Origin: Bufo bufo
Taxonomy: Eukaryota > Chordata > Amphibia > Anura > Bufonidae
DNA length: 64,000 nt
Reading direction: 5' to 3'
Assembly: GCF_905171765.1 (NCBI RefSeq)
Contig: NC_053392.1
Location: 109,636,465-109,700,464 of the forward strand
The notes below the pieces were generated by a model. It searched no databases. It was not told where the DNA came from and was given only the letters and a program-made list of their open reading frames with translations. Below are positions 1-9,403 of the stretch, piece by piece. The first letter of the stretch is position 1, and every line of letters starts with the position of its first letter. The position numbers were made by a program, and so were the translations under genes.

Positions 1-2
1 CC

Positions 3-314
3 ATTCCCATTTTATTAAGGTGTATCCATATAAATGGCCCACCCTGTAGAATGAAGTATCGTTTCTGCAAACACAAATCGACTATTAGGAAAAAGAATCT
101 GTTACTTCCTATACCCTATCATTTTGATAAATGCCGGCATAACATTTCGCAACTACGCTTCCAGATTATAGAACAAATACCTGCCCCATGGAGAGGAGGC
201 GATAGGGTTAAATCTCTCAAGAAAAGAGAGGCGTTCTGGATTCACAGATTGCAGACTCTGTAACCCAAGTGGTTAAATCGTGACTATGATCTGAGTAGTT
301 TCCTTTTGATGTAA
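3..314 (+). pseudogene. PLE-0: C-terminal GIY-YIG remnant of a Penelope-like element
   Basis: The frame is open from the window edge and reads into the C-terminal half of a PLE endonuclease domain. Visible landmarks are MKYRFCKHKSTIR (the R-x-R-x-x-EH helix region), then WRGGDRVKSLKKREAFWIHR and LQTL. The same RGGD...L..RE..W...L ending occurs in the PLE ORFs ending at 5743 (minus), 35644 and 53635. A TAA at 261-263 interrupts the frame. The same frame continues as PKWLNRDYDLSSF to a TAA at 312-314, which looks like the original terminus, so the first stop is a nonsense mutation. RT and the GIY-YIG N-terminus lie to the left of the window. Dead copy. Confidence 0.75.
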
Positions 315-418
315 GGTTCATCTTGTATAACAATACTCATATTTATATGGTTTATATAGTAACCTGACGTCATATCTGGTATTGCTGCGGGCTATTTAAA
401 ACCTTTGTGTTTCATTGT

Positions 419-469
419 ACTTTGTCTGTTTGAGAAAGGCTCACCTTACGAGACGAAATGCACCAAAGT
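419..469 (+). ncRNA. Decayed hammerhead-ribozyme-like motif of PLE-0
   Basis: It lies about 100 bases after the PLE-0 coding end, where the other PLEs here carry hammerheads. A 6-bp stem I can form (ACTTTG at 419-424 with CAAAGT at 464-469). A short hairpin CTC/GAG and a CGAAA box are present, but the first catalytic box reads TTTGAGAAAG rather than CUGANGA. I read it as a degenerate ribozyme, probably inactive. Confidence 0.4.
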
Positions 470-610
470 TGTTCTTTATGTGACAAATAAAAAGAGGAGA
501 GATATTGCATCCAGTGAGTGCCAGTCTTGTTTTGTATAGCGGTCATGAGAGCCAATCAGAGGGAAGTTCACAGGCAATTAAGGTTAATTGGTGATGACAG
601 GTTGCATGAA

Positions 611-1969
611 CCGACAGTATATTCTAACACAGAGGCGTTCCCATAGTGATGGGGACGCTTCTAGTTAGAATATACTATGAACTGTGTACATGACTGCCTC
701 CTGCTGCCTGGCAGCACCCGATCTCTTACAGGGGGCTGTGATCCGCACAATTAACCCCTCAGGTGCTGCACCTGAGGGGTTAATTGTGCATATCATAGCC
801 CCCTATAAGAGATCAGGGGCTGCCAGGCAGGAGGGGGCAGACCCCCCTCCCTCCCCAGTTTTAATTTCATTGGTGGCCAGTGCGGCCCCCCCCCCCTCCC
901 TCTATTTTATTATTTTCATTGGTGGCACAGTGTGCGGCCCCCCCCCGGCCCCCCCTCCCTCTATTGTATTATTTTCATTGGTGGCCAGTATGCGGCCCCC
1001 CCGGCCCCCCTTCCCTCCCTCTATTGTAATATCATTGGTGGCCAGTGTGCGGCCTCCCCTCTCCCCCTTCCCGATCATTGGTGGCAGCGGAGAGTTCCGA
1101 TCGGAGTCCCAGTTTAATCGCTGGGGCTCCGATCGGTAACCATGGCAACCAGGATGCTACTGCAGGCCTGGTTGCCATGGTTACTTAGCAATATTACAAT
1201 ATTAGAAGCATCATACTTACCTGCTGCGCTGTCTGTGACCGGCCGGGAGCTCCTCCTACTGGTAAGTGACAGATCATTAAGCAATGCGCTGCACAGACCT
1301 GTCACTTACCAGTAGGAGGAGCTCCCGACGGTAAGTGACACAGACAGCGCAGCAGGTAAGTATGATGCTTCTAATATTGTAATATTGCTAAGTAACCATG
1401 GCAACCAGGCCTGCAGTAGCGTCCTAGTTGCCATGGTTACCGATCGGAGCCCCAGCGATTAAACTGGGACTCCGATCGGAACTCTCCGCTGCCACCAATG
1501 ATCGGGGGGGGAGAGGGGAGGCCGCACACTGGCCACCAATGATAATACAATAGAGGGGGGGAGGGGGGGCCGGGGGAGGCCGCACACTGGCCACCAATGA
1601 TAATACAATAGAGGGAGGGAGGGGGGACCGGGGGAGGCCACACTGGCCACCAATGATAATACAATAGAGGGAGGGAGGGGGGCCAGGGGGGCCATACACT
1701 GGCCACCAATGATATTCAAACTGGGGAGGGAGGGGGGTCTGCCCCCTGCTGCCTGGCAGCCCCTGATCTCTTACAGGGGGCTATGATACGCACATTTAAT
1801 ACCTTCAGGTGCGGCACCTGAGGGGTTAATTGTGCTGATAACAGCCCCCTGTAAGAGATCAGGGGCTGCCAGGCAGCAGGGGGCAGTCATGTACACAGTT
1901 CGTAGTATATTCTAACTTGAAGCGTCCCCATCACCATGGGAACGCATCTGTGTTAGAATATACTGTCGG
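611..1969. repeat. 1.36-kb foldback (long inverted repeat) element
   Basis: The arms start with CCGACAGTATATTCTAAC at 611 and end with its complement at 1969; the symmetry centre is near 1290, leaving almost no loop. Each arm holds, in mirrored order: a block with GAGGCGTTCCCAT, a hairpin around CCTCAGGTGC, a C-rich block of 3-4 imperfect units containing CATTGGTGGCCAGT (about 870-1085 and 1485-1715), an ACCATGGCAACC block and a central AGTAGGAGGAGCTCC hairpin. The several overlapping open frames inside are products of the repeats, not genes. It resembles a non-autonomous foldback DNA transposon. No clear target-site duplication was found because related sequence continues to the right. Confidence 0.8.
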
Positions 1970-2386
1970 ATCTGAGTTCATGATGTAACTCAAATCCGAT
2001 GGTATATTCTAACATAGAGGCATTCCCATGGTGATGGGGACGCTTCAAGTTAAAATATACTATCGGATTGGAGAAAACTCCGATCTGACGGTATAATAGG
2101 GACTCCTGACTTTACATTGAAAGTCAATGGGGGACGGATCCGTTTGCAATTGCACCATATTGTGTCAACGTCAAACGGATCCGTCCCCATTGACTTGCAT
2201 TGTAAGTCAGGACGGATCCGTTTGGCTCCGCACGGCCAGGCGGACACCAAAACGACTTTTTTTTCATGATCGTGGATCCTCCAAAAATCAAGGAAGACCC
2301 ACGGACGAAAAAACGGTCACGGATCACGGACCTACGGACCCCGTTTTTGCGGACCTTAAAAAAAAACGGTCGTGTGCAGGAGGCCT
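1970..2386. repeat. Partial foldback terminal unit followed by MITE-like inverted repeat
   Basis: 1993-2064 is a third copy of the terminal block of the neighbouring foldback (TATATTCTAACA...GATGGGGACGCTTCAAGTTA). From about 2098 a different compact repeat follows. It has internal arms around GACGGATCCGTTTG (about 2110-2147) and the complement CAAACGGATCCGTC (about 2172-2210), then poly-A/T blocks and CGGTCGTGTGCAGGAGGCC at about 2367-2385. The last motif resembles termini of amphibian MITEs from memory. There is no coding potential. Confidence 0.5.
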
Positions 2387-3332
2387 TATTAATGTGAATG
2401 GCCAGTGGAGGGCATGTGACTTGTGTAACCAATGAAAACACACCTCTAGCTATAAAAAGATCTGCCTGAAAATAAAATGGCAGTCTTTTTTTGTTAGGAA
2501 AATGGGATGCTACTCATTTTTTTTTTTATTAACCCTGGGTGTTCTGGAGCTTTCCCCTGACCTCCTGTCATACTGCACATTAACCCTTTCCTCCATTTTC
2601 TTCCATCACAGCTCTACCTCTGAAGCAGTGATGGAGAAGGTAGCAGTGATGTACTGTATATGGAGCGCTAAGCTGATACGCCTACAGTACAGTATGAGGT
2701 CATTGATTGGCTGCAGCGTTGACATTCCCTATACTGCCGCAGCTAGCCAGAACATGATGGCTGCAGCCAAAAAACAGGTCAATAGCTACAGCCCTGAAGA
2801 TGACAAAGCAGCAGCGCTGGATCGGATTGAAGGAAATTTTTCTTTAAGGTCCGGACCACATGAAAGATACCATGAATAATTAAAATTGTGTATTTCCCAC
2901 TATTATGGGAAATACACTATTTTATTTTATTTATTCATTTTATTTGTTCATGGTATTATGTGGTCCACAACTGTGGTTGTGTTACTCTATGTCTTTCTGC
3001 AGTACCCATATAACCATCTGCATATTGACACATACTGTGTGGATTAAGCGCTGATATTGGCGATCTATACGGATTAGCACAGATAAATCGATTAACGCAA
3101 ATGTAACAACATACTGTACTCATGGAATGAAAGTGCAGATTAATCATTATGTTTCAACACTGAGTGCTATATTGAAACCCAGGATATTATATATGCGAGA
3201 CATGGGCAGGGACATGTGCAGCATGCAAAACTGTTTATTTATTTACACATATAACATACAATATACACTATTATATACATACTATTACATACATACAATA
3301 TTATATACATACAATGTGCATTCTATATACAC

Positions 3333-3486
3333 TATGAAAGATACCATGAATAAATAAAATGAATAAGTAAAATAAAACAGTGTATTTCTCCCTCCCCTTT
3401 CTATTGCAGCGCTGACAGGCTGATCCTTATGAAGGCTGACGTTTTCTCTCCAGATAATTATTTTATTTATTCATGGTATCTTTCAT
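3333..3486. repeat. Small inverted repeat (MITE-like)
   Basis: Left arm ATGAAAGATACCATGAATAA (3333-3352, extending to 3360) is complementary to the right arm around 3459-3486 (TTATTCATGGTATCTTTCAT). A related palindromic stretch is at about 2858-2955 with the same GATACCATGAATAA word, so it is a local repeat family of unknown class. Confidence 0.55.
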
Positions 3487-3884
3487 GTGGTTGCTTTACC
3501 CTATAGCTTTCTGTAGTACCCATATAACCATTTACATGTAACCATCTACATATTGACATATATTAATTAAGCGCTGATATAGTATAGTCTACATTTGTAA
3601 TGGAGAGGTACTTTATATGCTGAAGCTGCTGTCTAATTTAGATCACAGTTATTATACGCATATTGCACAGATCTCTGGATTACTTCACACCACAACCTGA
3701 GAATGTTCTCTTTACACAATATGAATATTCCCGCAGACAGAAATGTGATATTCTATGCAGTATGCAACAGATGGATCTCTATACGTCTTGTCTTTGTTTA
3801 TTTACAAATAAACACATTTTTTTTATCTAGGAATAATTTTTTTGGAATGAATTAAGAAATAATCAGCAGTACCCTCTTATTTGG

Positions 3885-3952
<68 letters not shown>
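3885..3952. repeat. (GATA)n microsatellite
   Basis: About 17 near-perfect tandem copies of the tetranucleotide, followed by a shorter imperfect run to about 3970 and again near 4000-4021. Confidence 0.98.
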
Positions 3953-4599
3953 CATGTAGATAGATAGATTATATGGTAGAAAATGTGAAACTATGTAGAT
4001 AGATACAGATATATAGATAGATCGCAGTAATTGTGCTTGTAAGTTTGTGAAGTCGCGCCCCCAAACCACACTTTGTTTCCCGTTTTAACCCGTGTAAACT
4101 TGCAGATAATACACTGCAGTACAGAAGCATTGCAAAGAATATACTGTGCTCGGCTTTTCTATTTTGCACATAACTACATTGAATTCTTTCTTTTTGAAAA
4201 CTTCACTAACCTCTGGTGCTACAATTTAAACTGGTGTATATTATACCGGAGCATGAGACGTGGCTCTCCTGCTGCATGCAAACTCATAGACAGCTCAATT
4301 AAACTGCTCGAAGATCTTACTACTGTACAATTTATTTATTTTTTCTGCACAGATTGTGAGCGCACGGCATCATTACTACACACACATCACAGCTTCATTA
4401 CGTATAAATACTACTGTATGAAACTGTAGTTCCATTCACCATCTGCTGTTTACAAACCGCAATTGCATCCGAAATTTTTCTCACTACTATTGTTACGCGC
4501 TTCCTTAGCTAATGAAACACGATATCGCTATGTGCTCACGCGATTCTACTATGAGCCCCAGTGTGGCTACATCTGTACATGTTTACATTTCACCTCCAT

Positions 4600-4919
4600 T
4601 TTGCTTTAATTCCTGTGGAACACCTAAAGCCTTAACAATGTTCTTAAAATTAGTTTTGAATTAATTAAGAGTGTAGTTTTTAAAATGTGGTAATGTTTGG
4701 GTGGTTTCTATTATGTAAGCACCTCAAAGTCCCTTCAAAACTGAAAAAAGTGGGTTTTTGAAATTTTCTTGAAAAATTGCTTCTAAAATTCTAAGTCCTA
4801 AAAAGTCAAATGACCTGTATAAATGGAAGACAGGTAGAGGAATCAGTATATATCATAAAATCCGTGAAATTCAAATTTAGATAATAGCAAATGTTTCCAA
4901 ATTTTCAGTAATTGCTCAT
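4600..4919 (+). repeat. Diverged interspersed repeat of uncertain class
   Basis: The words GTGGTAATGTTTGGGTGGTT and CTATTATGTAAGCACCTC, followed by AAAGTGGGTTTTTGAAATTT, match from memory a dispersed repeat common in vertebrates. I cannot assign its superfamily. No coding content. Confidence 0.35.
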
Positions 4920-5003
4920 CAACTGCAGAGGGCTGAGAACCGCAGACCTCAACTGCAGTGTGAGCGCAATACAAGCAACATGAACATTAATTTATCCCCA
5001 CAC

Positions 5004-5046
5004 CACGCTCGACGCGTTTCGCCATATTCGGCTCGTCAGGAGCATA
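5004..5046 (-). ncRNA. Canonical minimal type I hammerhead ribozyme of PLE-1
   Basis: On the minus strand the order is stem I 5' strand (UAUGCUC), CUGACGA, stem II GCC-GAAUAU-GGC, GAAA, a one-pair stem III with two-base loop (C-GC-G), UC, and stem I 3' strand (GAGCGUG). Stem I forms 7 pairs, two of them G-U. All invariant core positions (CUGANGA, GAAA, UH cleavage site) are present. Very short stem III is typical of hammerheads in Penelope elements and retrozymes, which are thought to act best as dimers. Cleavage is expected after the C at plus-strand position 5011. Self-cleavage has not been tested. Confidence 0.9.
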
Positions 5047-5742
5047 AATCTGTGGATATTAGGACAAATGATCAAAGCTGCTAAGCCTCCGTGACAGAGG
5101 CTGCAGCTATCAGTACGAGGTGGCCGAACGCGGCCGCTCAAGTGCACGAAATATAAGGAGAGTCCGCCTCCCCTCTGCTGAGCCACGCCTTCAGGGCGGC
5201 CAATGAAGATGCAGGAGGCGCGGCACCGCCGCATCATCCATCCCGCCCCCATTGTACCGCCCCCTCTATGAGACGGGCCCAGATGAATGTCACAACATTC
5301 ATACATTAAAGGTAGAGTTAATACATACGGCGGCTTACTAATCCGGCGGCACGGTGCAGCAGCGATCGGGATGAGGACTGCTGAGCGGTCATCGGTACAT
5401 TATGTTCAGGACATCAAACGGTAATGGTCGGAACAACACCACAGGGTCACAAAAGGGACCCTGCAGCATTATTGATACCAGGTGGTAACACAGAGATAAG
5501 TCGAATATTAAGTAGTAATCCCTCTATAAGTTACAAAGGGGGGGTTTTCAGTATAATATGGTATAAACAAACCAAGACTAGTGGCTACACTCCCATACCC
5601 CTGCTTTCTTATGACCCGATCAGGGGCCCAGGTGATCCCACTTCTACTGACTTACTGACAATAAGCTGTCTAATGTTCAGTACTCCTGAGACACAGGGAT
5701 CTACTCCTGTTATTGCCCCCGCTGCACTCCCTATCATGGAGT

Positions 5743-8127
5743 TTAGAGAAAACACACAAAGGAGTTATACTCATTCAATCCATGAGGTTGGCGTGCATAC
5801 AGGCGGTAGATCCACTGTGTCTCTTTTTGTAATAGACGCCTATCAAAGTCGCCTCCTCTTGGCGATCTTCTAACCACCTCCACAGCCTGAAATTTAATGA
5901 CATCCTCATCACCGTTGTGTACAGTTGACATGTGCCTGGCAATAGGGGTATCAGCCCCTTTGCAGATGTCATTTAGGTGTTCTGCTACTCTTCTGCGGAA
6001 TTCCCTTGTGGTTTTACCCACATATTGTTTTCCACACACACAAGTGGCCAAGTATACCAGGCCTCTCGTTTTGCAATTTACAAATGATCTGATGGTAAAT
6101 CTCCGTTCAGTGACGCTGCAAATAAATGTAGCGCCCGTCTGGATTGCAGGGCAAGCCACGCACCCGCCACAGCGGAAGGTCCCTTTGAGGCTGGTACTCA
6201 GCCAAGTAGGTGTAGAAGGAACCTGAAAGAAGCTGTGGACCAAGCGACCTCTCAAACTGCGTCCACGTCTGTACGTGATCAGAGGTGCGTCGTCTATCAT
6301 ATCTCCAATGTCTGGGTCTGATTTTAAAATACCCCAATAGGTCGTCAACAACTCTCTCACTGTGTCGTGTGCTTCATCATACGTGGCTATGATGCGCAAC
6401 TGCTCCGCTCCCAATGATCCGGGTTTAGGAGTAAGAAGGGCATCCCGATTTTGGGCCAACGAATGATGGTACGCCTTGGCTAGTACATGTTGCGGGTACC
6501 CCCTACTCCTAAACCTAGTCTGTAGGTCACTGGATGCCGTTCTGAAATCCGACATACTAGAGCAGTTGCGCCTTACCCGAAGGTATTGCCCTTTGGGAAT
6601 TCCCCTCTTCAGGGGCAGGGGGTGGCAACTGTCCCATCTAAGGAGGCTGTTGGTCGCAGTCTCCTTGCGGAACAGTCGTGTGCCAATGTTACCCATCCTG
6701 TCCCTGAAGACGGTCAAATCCAGAAAATTGATTTGAGATTCCTGGATCTCCGATGTGAAGAATAGTCCCATAGTATTTATATTCAGGTCTGAAACAAACC
6801 GATTGAAGTCCTCCACACTCCCCGACCATAAAATCAGCACATCGTCGATGAAGCGTAACCACAAATTAATGTGGTCAGCCCATCTATGATTATCCGCTAA
6901 CACAACTTCCCGTTCCCACCAGCCCAGGTAGAGATTGGCGAAGGTCGGCGCACAAGGGCTCCCCATCGCCACTCCCCTGAGCTGGTGGTACATGCGGTGG
7001 TCAAAAATGAAACAGTTGTGCTCAAGGATAAACTTCATTAGTTCAAGAACAAACTCGTTATGCTGCCAGAAGTGGGTGCCACGTTGACTGAGAAATGAGG
7101 CCACAACTCCACACCACCTGTCATGGGGTATGGAGCTGTACAGGGCCTCAACATCCAAGCTGGCCAGCATAACGTTCTCACCAAGATGAATTCCCTCCAA
7201 TTTTTTGATCACATCCATCGAATCACGTACATACGAGGACAGGGACACCGCAAAGGGTCGTAAAATCCTGTCCACGTATGTACTGATTGGATGTGTCAAA
7301 CTCCCAGTCCCTGAAACAATGGGACGTCCCTTTAGTGGGGAAAGTCCCTTGTGCACCTTAGGTAACCCATAGAAGCAAGGGATCTGGGGATGTTTGGGGA
7401 ACAAAAAGTCAAACTCAGACCTACTAATAAGGTCATGATCGTGTGCTGTTTCCAAGAGATCCTTCAATTGCCTCCTGAATGTCTCAGTTGGATTCATTTC
7501 CAGCACACGGTAACATGAATCATCACTGAGAATGTTAAGACACATGGTCTTGTACTGTTCACAATTAATTACGACAATATTCCCTCCCTTGTCCGATGGT
7601 TTAATGACAAGGGAGTTGTCGCATTCCAGTGAGATTAGGGCATCAATCTCCCTTTTCTGGAGATTGGACTCAATCCCCATGGATGTGTCAAGCATTCTCA
7701 GTTGATCTGTTACGACCTTAAGAAAAATATCAGGTGGTGTGCCATCACTTAGGGGTGGGTTTTTAGTAGAGGGCAGTTTGAGATCCGTGAATGGACCCTC
7801 ACCAACTTCCCTCTCCCCTTCTTCCATAAGGGATACCAGTAATTGGATGTCCGACAGGTCATGTATATCAACACCCAATTCATTGCATTGTTGTTGATTA
7901 TGTGTCGCAAAGAATTTTTTCCATTTAAGTCTCCTTACGAATAGGGTCAAATCCTTAACCCATTCGAAGGAGCTAAAGGAACAAGTAGGAACAAACGATA
8001 GGCCCTTGCTAAGCAGTTCCAATTCTACCTCCGTAAGGGACCTATCAGATAAGTTGACAATTTGTAACTTGTCCCTAGACCTGTCTATCACTGGAGAGTC
8101 CCCAGTCTGGTAACCAGTTGCACCCAT
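5743..8127 (-). CDS. Penelope-like reverse transcriptase / GIY-YIG endonuclease (PLE-1 ORF2)
   Basis: Uninterrupted 794-residue frame. It has an N-terminal region related to the PLE-2 protein (VNLSDRS...LLSKGLSFVP), then KPSDKGGN (176-183), YGLPKVHK (253-260), GRPIVS, RT motif A LDVEALY with Asp325, motif B GVAMGSPCAP (385-394), and catalytic FIDD (426-429). RGIPKGQYLRVRRNC follows near 508-522. A Cys cluster CGGCVAC (653-659) precedes GIY-YIG: GLVY (689-692), QYVG (701-704), the Arg-rich helix and EH (716-717), a Glu near 769 and Asn785. The family copies its RNA by target-primed reverse transcription using the GIY-YIG nick. The ATG at 8127 lies 14 bases after the ORF1 stop. The frame is also open upstream into ORF1 in the -1 frame, so the start may be a frameshift rather than this ATG. 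Catalytic residues look intact. Confidence 0.93.
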   Translation of the reverse strand: MGATGYQTGDSPVIDRSRDKLQIVNLSDRSLTEVELELLSKGLSFVPTCSFSSFEWVKDLTLFVRRLKWKKFFATHNQQQCNELGVDIHDLSDIQLLVSLMEEGEREVGEGPFTDLKLPSTKNPPLSDGTPPDIFLKVVTDQLRMLDTSMGIESNLQKREIDALISLECDNSLVIKPSDKGGNIVVINCEQYKTMCLNILSDDSCYRVLEMNPTETFRRQLKDLLETAHDHDLISRSEFDFLFPKHPQIPCFYGLPKVHKGLSPLKGRPIVSGTGSLTHPISTYVDRILRPFAVSLSSYVRDSMDVIKKLEGIHLGENVMLASLDVEALYSSIPHDRWCGVVASFLSQRGTHFWQHNEFVLELMKFILEHNCFIFDHRMYHQLRGVAMGSPCAPTFANLYLGWWEREVVLADNHRWADHINLWLRFIDDVLILWSGSVEDFNRFVSDLNINTMGLFFTSEIQESQINFLDLTVFRDRMGNIGTRLFRKETATNSLLRWDSCHPLPLKRGIPKGQYLRVRRNCSSMSDFRTASSDLQTRFRSRGYPQHVLAKAYHHSLAQNRDALLTPKPGSLGAEQLRIIATYDEAHDTVRELLTTYWGILKSDPDIGDMIDDAPLITYRRGRSLRGRLVHSFFQVPSTPTWLSTSLKGTFRCGGCVACPAIQTGATFICSVTERRFTIRSFVNCKTRGLVYLATCVCGKQYVGKTTREFRRRVAEHLNDICKGADTPIARHMSTVHNGDEDVIKFQAVEVVRRSPRGGDFDRRLLQKETQWIYRLYARQPHGLNEYNSFVCFL

Positions 8128-8141
8128 CCTCTGATGGTGTG

Positions 8142-8912
8142 CTACTGTTTTTTTCTGTTTCTTAGACTGTAGGGTCTCGTGGTTTGATTCCCTAAAAAAC
8201 CCCCCCGTGGTCCGGGGTTCCTACCTCTACCTCCTCTCCCTCTAGGTCCCTTGTTAGAGGGCTGGAAGATGGGGTATTGGCTGTTTTGGTAGGAATTGCC
8301 CTCCAATTCAGTCTCACCCTCTGAGGACGAGGGTTCTGTCTCAACCTCGAGGGTCCTCGCGGTTTTGGTCGCGAACTCAAGGATGCGCCCTTCTTTAAAA
8401 TCCGCCTTGTCCCTAAAAAATTGGGAATGTTTACGCTCTTTGAGCTGGGCTGTGAAACGTTCCACCGTCTGTTGCAGAAAGCCCTCCTTACGCGTAAATT
8501 CAGAGTTGCTGGAGAATTTACTCACTTCCGCAATTTGCTCCTGCAACAATGTGGTATTCTTAATGTGCAGGGCCTTTTCCTCCTCCAGCAACAATGCCAT
8601 AAGCCTAAGGGAACTCTCAACAGCCTCTTTTTCCCATTTCTTGCGGAACTCTGAGGACTGAATTCTATTGGATGGGAGGAAAGGGATACGCATACCCCTG
8701 GGAACTATTTTGTGATGGATATAAGTTTCAAGGGTTTGAATTTCCCACCACCCTCTAACTTGGTCTTTATAAATTTTGGTGAGCAGTTTGAACGAACCAG
8801 TGATACTTAAAGTGCGGTTGGTCGGGGGTAGATCTGCTTCAGAGAAAACCACTTTGGCCTCCTCATCCCATTTTTCACTGCAAATACCCGCCGCCAAAAA
8901 GCCTGCCATCAC
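8142..8912 (-). CDS. PLE-1 ORF1: coiled-coil, RGG-tailed protein
   Basis: 256-residue uninterrupted frame directly upstream of the RT ORF. I recognise no named domain. Visible features are a conserved block WW-x4-L-x2-Y-x5-VPRGMRI (WW at 55-56, VPRG at 70-73), a charged heptad-like stretch about 85-165 likely to be coiled coil, an acidic Ser/Glu patch (SSSEGETELEGN), and a basic Gly/Arg tail (GPRGRGGRGRNPGPRGG) ending RNRKKQ. The PLE-2 protein at 32334-33143 shares the WW...VPRG block with identical spacing, the coiled-coil middle and a basic tail, so this is a genuine conserved ORF1. A nucleic-acid-binding, gag-like chaperone role is an inference. The start is the first of two adjacent Met codons at 8912. 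Confidence 0.85.
   Translation of the reverse strand: MMAGFLAAGICSEKWDEEAKVVFSEADLPPTNRTLSITGSFKLLTKIYKDQVRGWWEIQTLETYIHHKIVPRGMRIPFLPSNRIQSSEFRKKWEKEAVESSLRLMALLLEEEKALHIKNTTLLQEQIAEVSKFSSNSEFTRKEGFLQQTVERFTAQLKERKHSQFFRDKADFKEGRILEFATKTARTLEVETEPSSSEGETELEGNSYQNSQYPIFQPSNKGPRGRGGRGRNPGPRGGFLGNQTTRPYSLRNRKKQ
8148..8154 (-). other. Putative -1 frameshift heptamer A AAA AAA at ORF1/RT junction (PLE-1)
   Basis: Minus-strand ORF1 ends ...AGA AAA AAA CAG TAG. The run of seven A is in register as X XXY YYZ just before the stop. Slipping back one base continues ACA GTA GCA CAC CAT CAG AGG ATG, joining the RT frame seven codons before its ATG. The sequence and frames are observed; frameshifting is inferred. 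Reinitiation at the ATG 14 bases after the stop is the alternative. Confidence 0.5.
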
Positions 8913-9174
8913 TCTAAGGCAGTATTAAATAGAAAATTTCACTGGTACAACTGGTATGAGGTATACGTTCCACCTATCAAAATTATATCACTGTTGTTTG
9001 GAACGCTATGTTACTGTTAAAACTAATACTTTATTAATTAAACACAGGGAAAGGGGCAGGGAACTACCTATATTAAAATACTAGGACACCATCTGACCAG
9101 TATTGGGTCGATGAATCGGACCTATGGAACCGCAAGATGCGGTACATGCAGCTGTACTTTTGGTCCCTTAACAA

Positions 9175-9365
9175 CTGGGAGGCACAAATGCAAACTGTTG
9201 TAATTCCTACACCATTTACCTGATTTGGATGTAAATACCCTCAAATTAAAGCTGACAGTCTGTAGTTAAAGCACATCTTGTTCGTTTCATTTCAAATCCA
9301 TTGTGGTGGTGTATAGAGCCAAAAAATATTGAATTGTGTTGATGTCCCAATATTTATGGACCTGA

Positions 9366-9373
<8 letters not shown>
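9175..9373. mobile_element. 3' terminal fragment of a Tc1/mariner-like transposon
   Basis: Contains ATTCCTACACCATTTACCTG, CCCTCAAATTAAAGCTGACA, TTTCATTTCAAATCCATTG and CCCAATATTTATGGACCTGA, ending CTGTA at 9371. I recognise this run as the end of vertebrate Tc1-like elements (from memory). No transposase coding sequence remains. Confidence 0.65.

Positions 9374-9403
<30 letters not shown>

Larger units (their letters stand above)
2387..4919. other. AT-rich stretch without recognisable genes
   Basis: Only short accidental open frames were seen here. It contains a small inverted-repeat family (about 2858-2955 and 3333-3486), a GATA microsatellite and, from about 4600, a diverged interspersed repeat. 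No coding exon, RNA gene or promoter signature could be supported. Confidence 0.5.
4920..9174 (-). mobile_element. PLE-1: two-ORF Penelope-like element
   Basis: Read on the minus strand, the order is: 5' leader (9174-8913), ORF1 (8912-8142), RT/GIY-YIG ORF (8127-5743), a 3' region with a GC-rich part near 5100-5340, and a canonical hammerhead at 5046-5004. This matches the Penelope family layout, in which pseudo-LTRs carry hammerheads. No 5' pLTR or inverted tip is recognisable, so the copy may be 5' incomplete. Both ORFs are uninterrupted, so it is young or recently active. The outer boundaries are estimates: the right side abuts a Tc1-like end near 9175, and the left end is placed where PLE-like sequence is no longer distinguishable. 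Confidence 0.75.

Noticed and set aside
684..1719. Proline-rich open frames on both strands
   Set aside because: They arise from C-rich repeats in the two arms of the foldback and mirror each other.
2502..2879. 125-codon open frame
   Set aside because: No recognisable domain; starts in low-complexity T-rich sequence and ends in a MITE-like palindrome.
5424..5873. 149-codon plus-strand open frame
   Set aside because: It overlaps the end of PLE-1 RT in antisense and its UTR; no recognisable domain.
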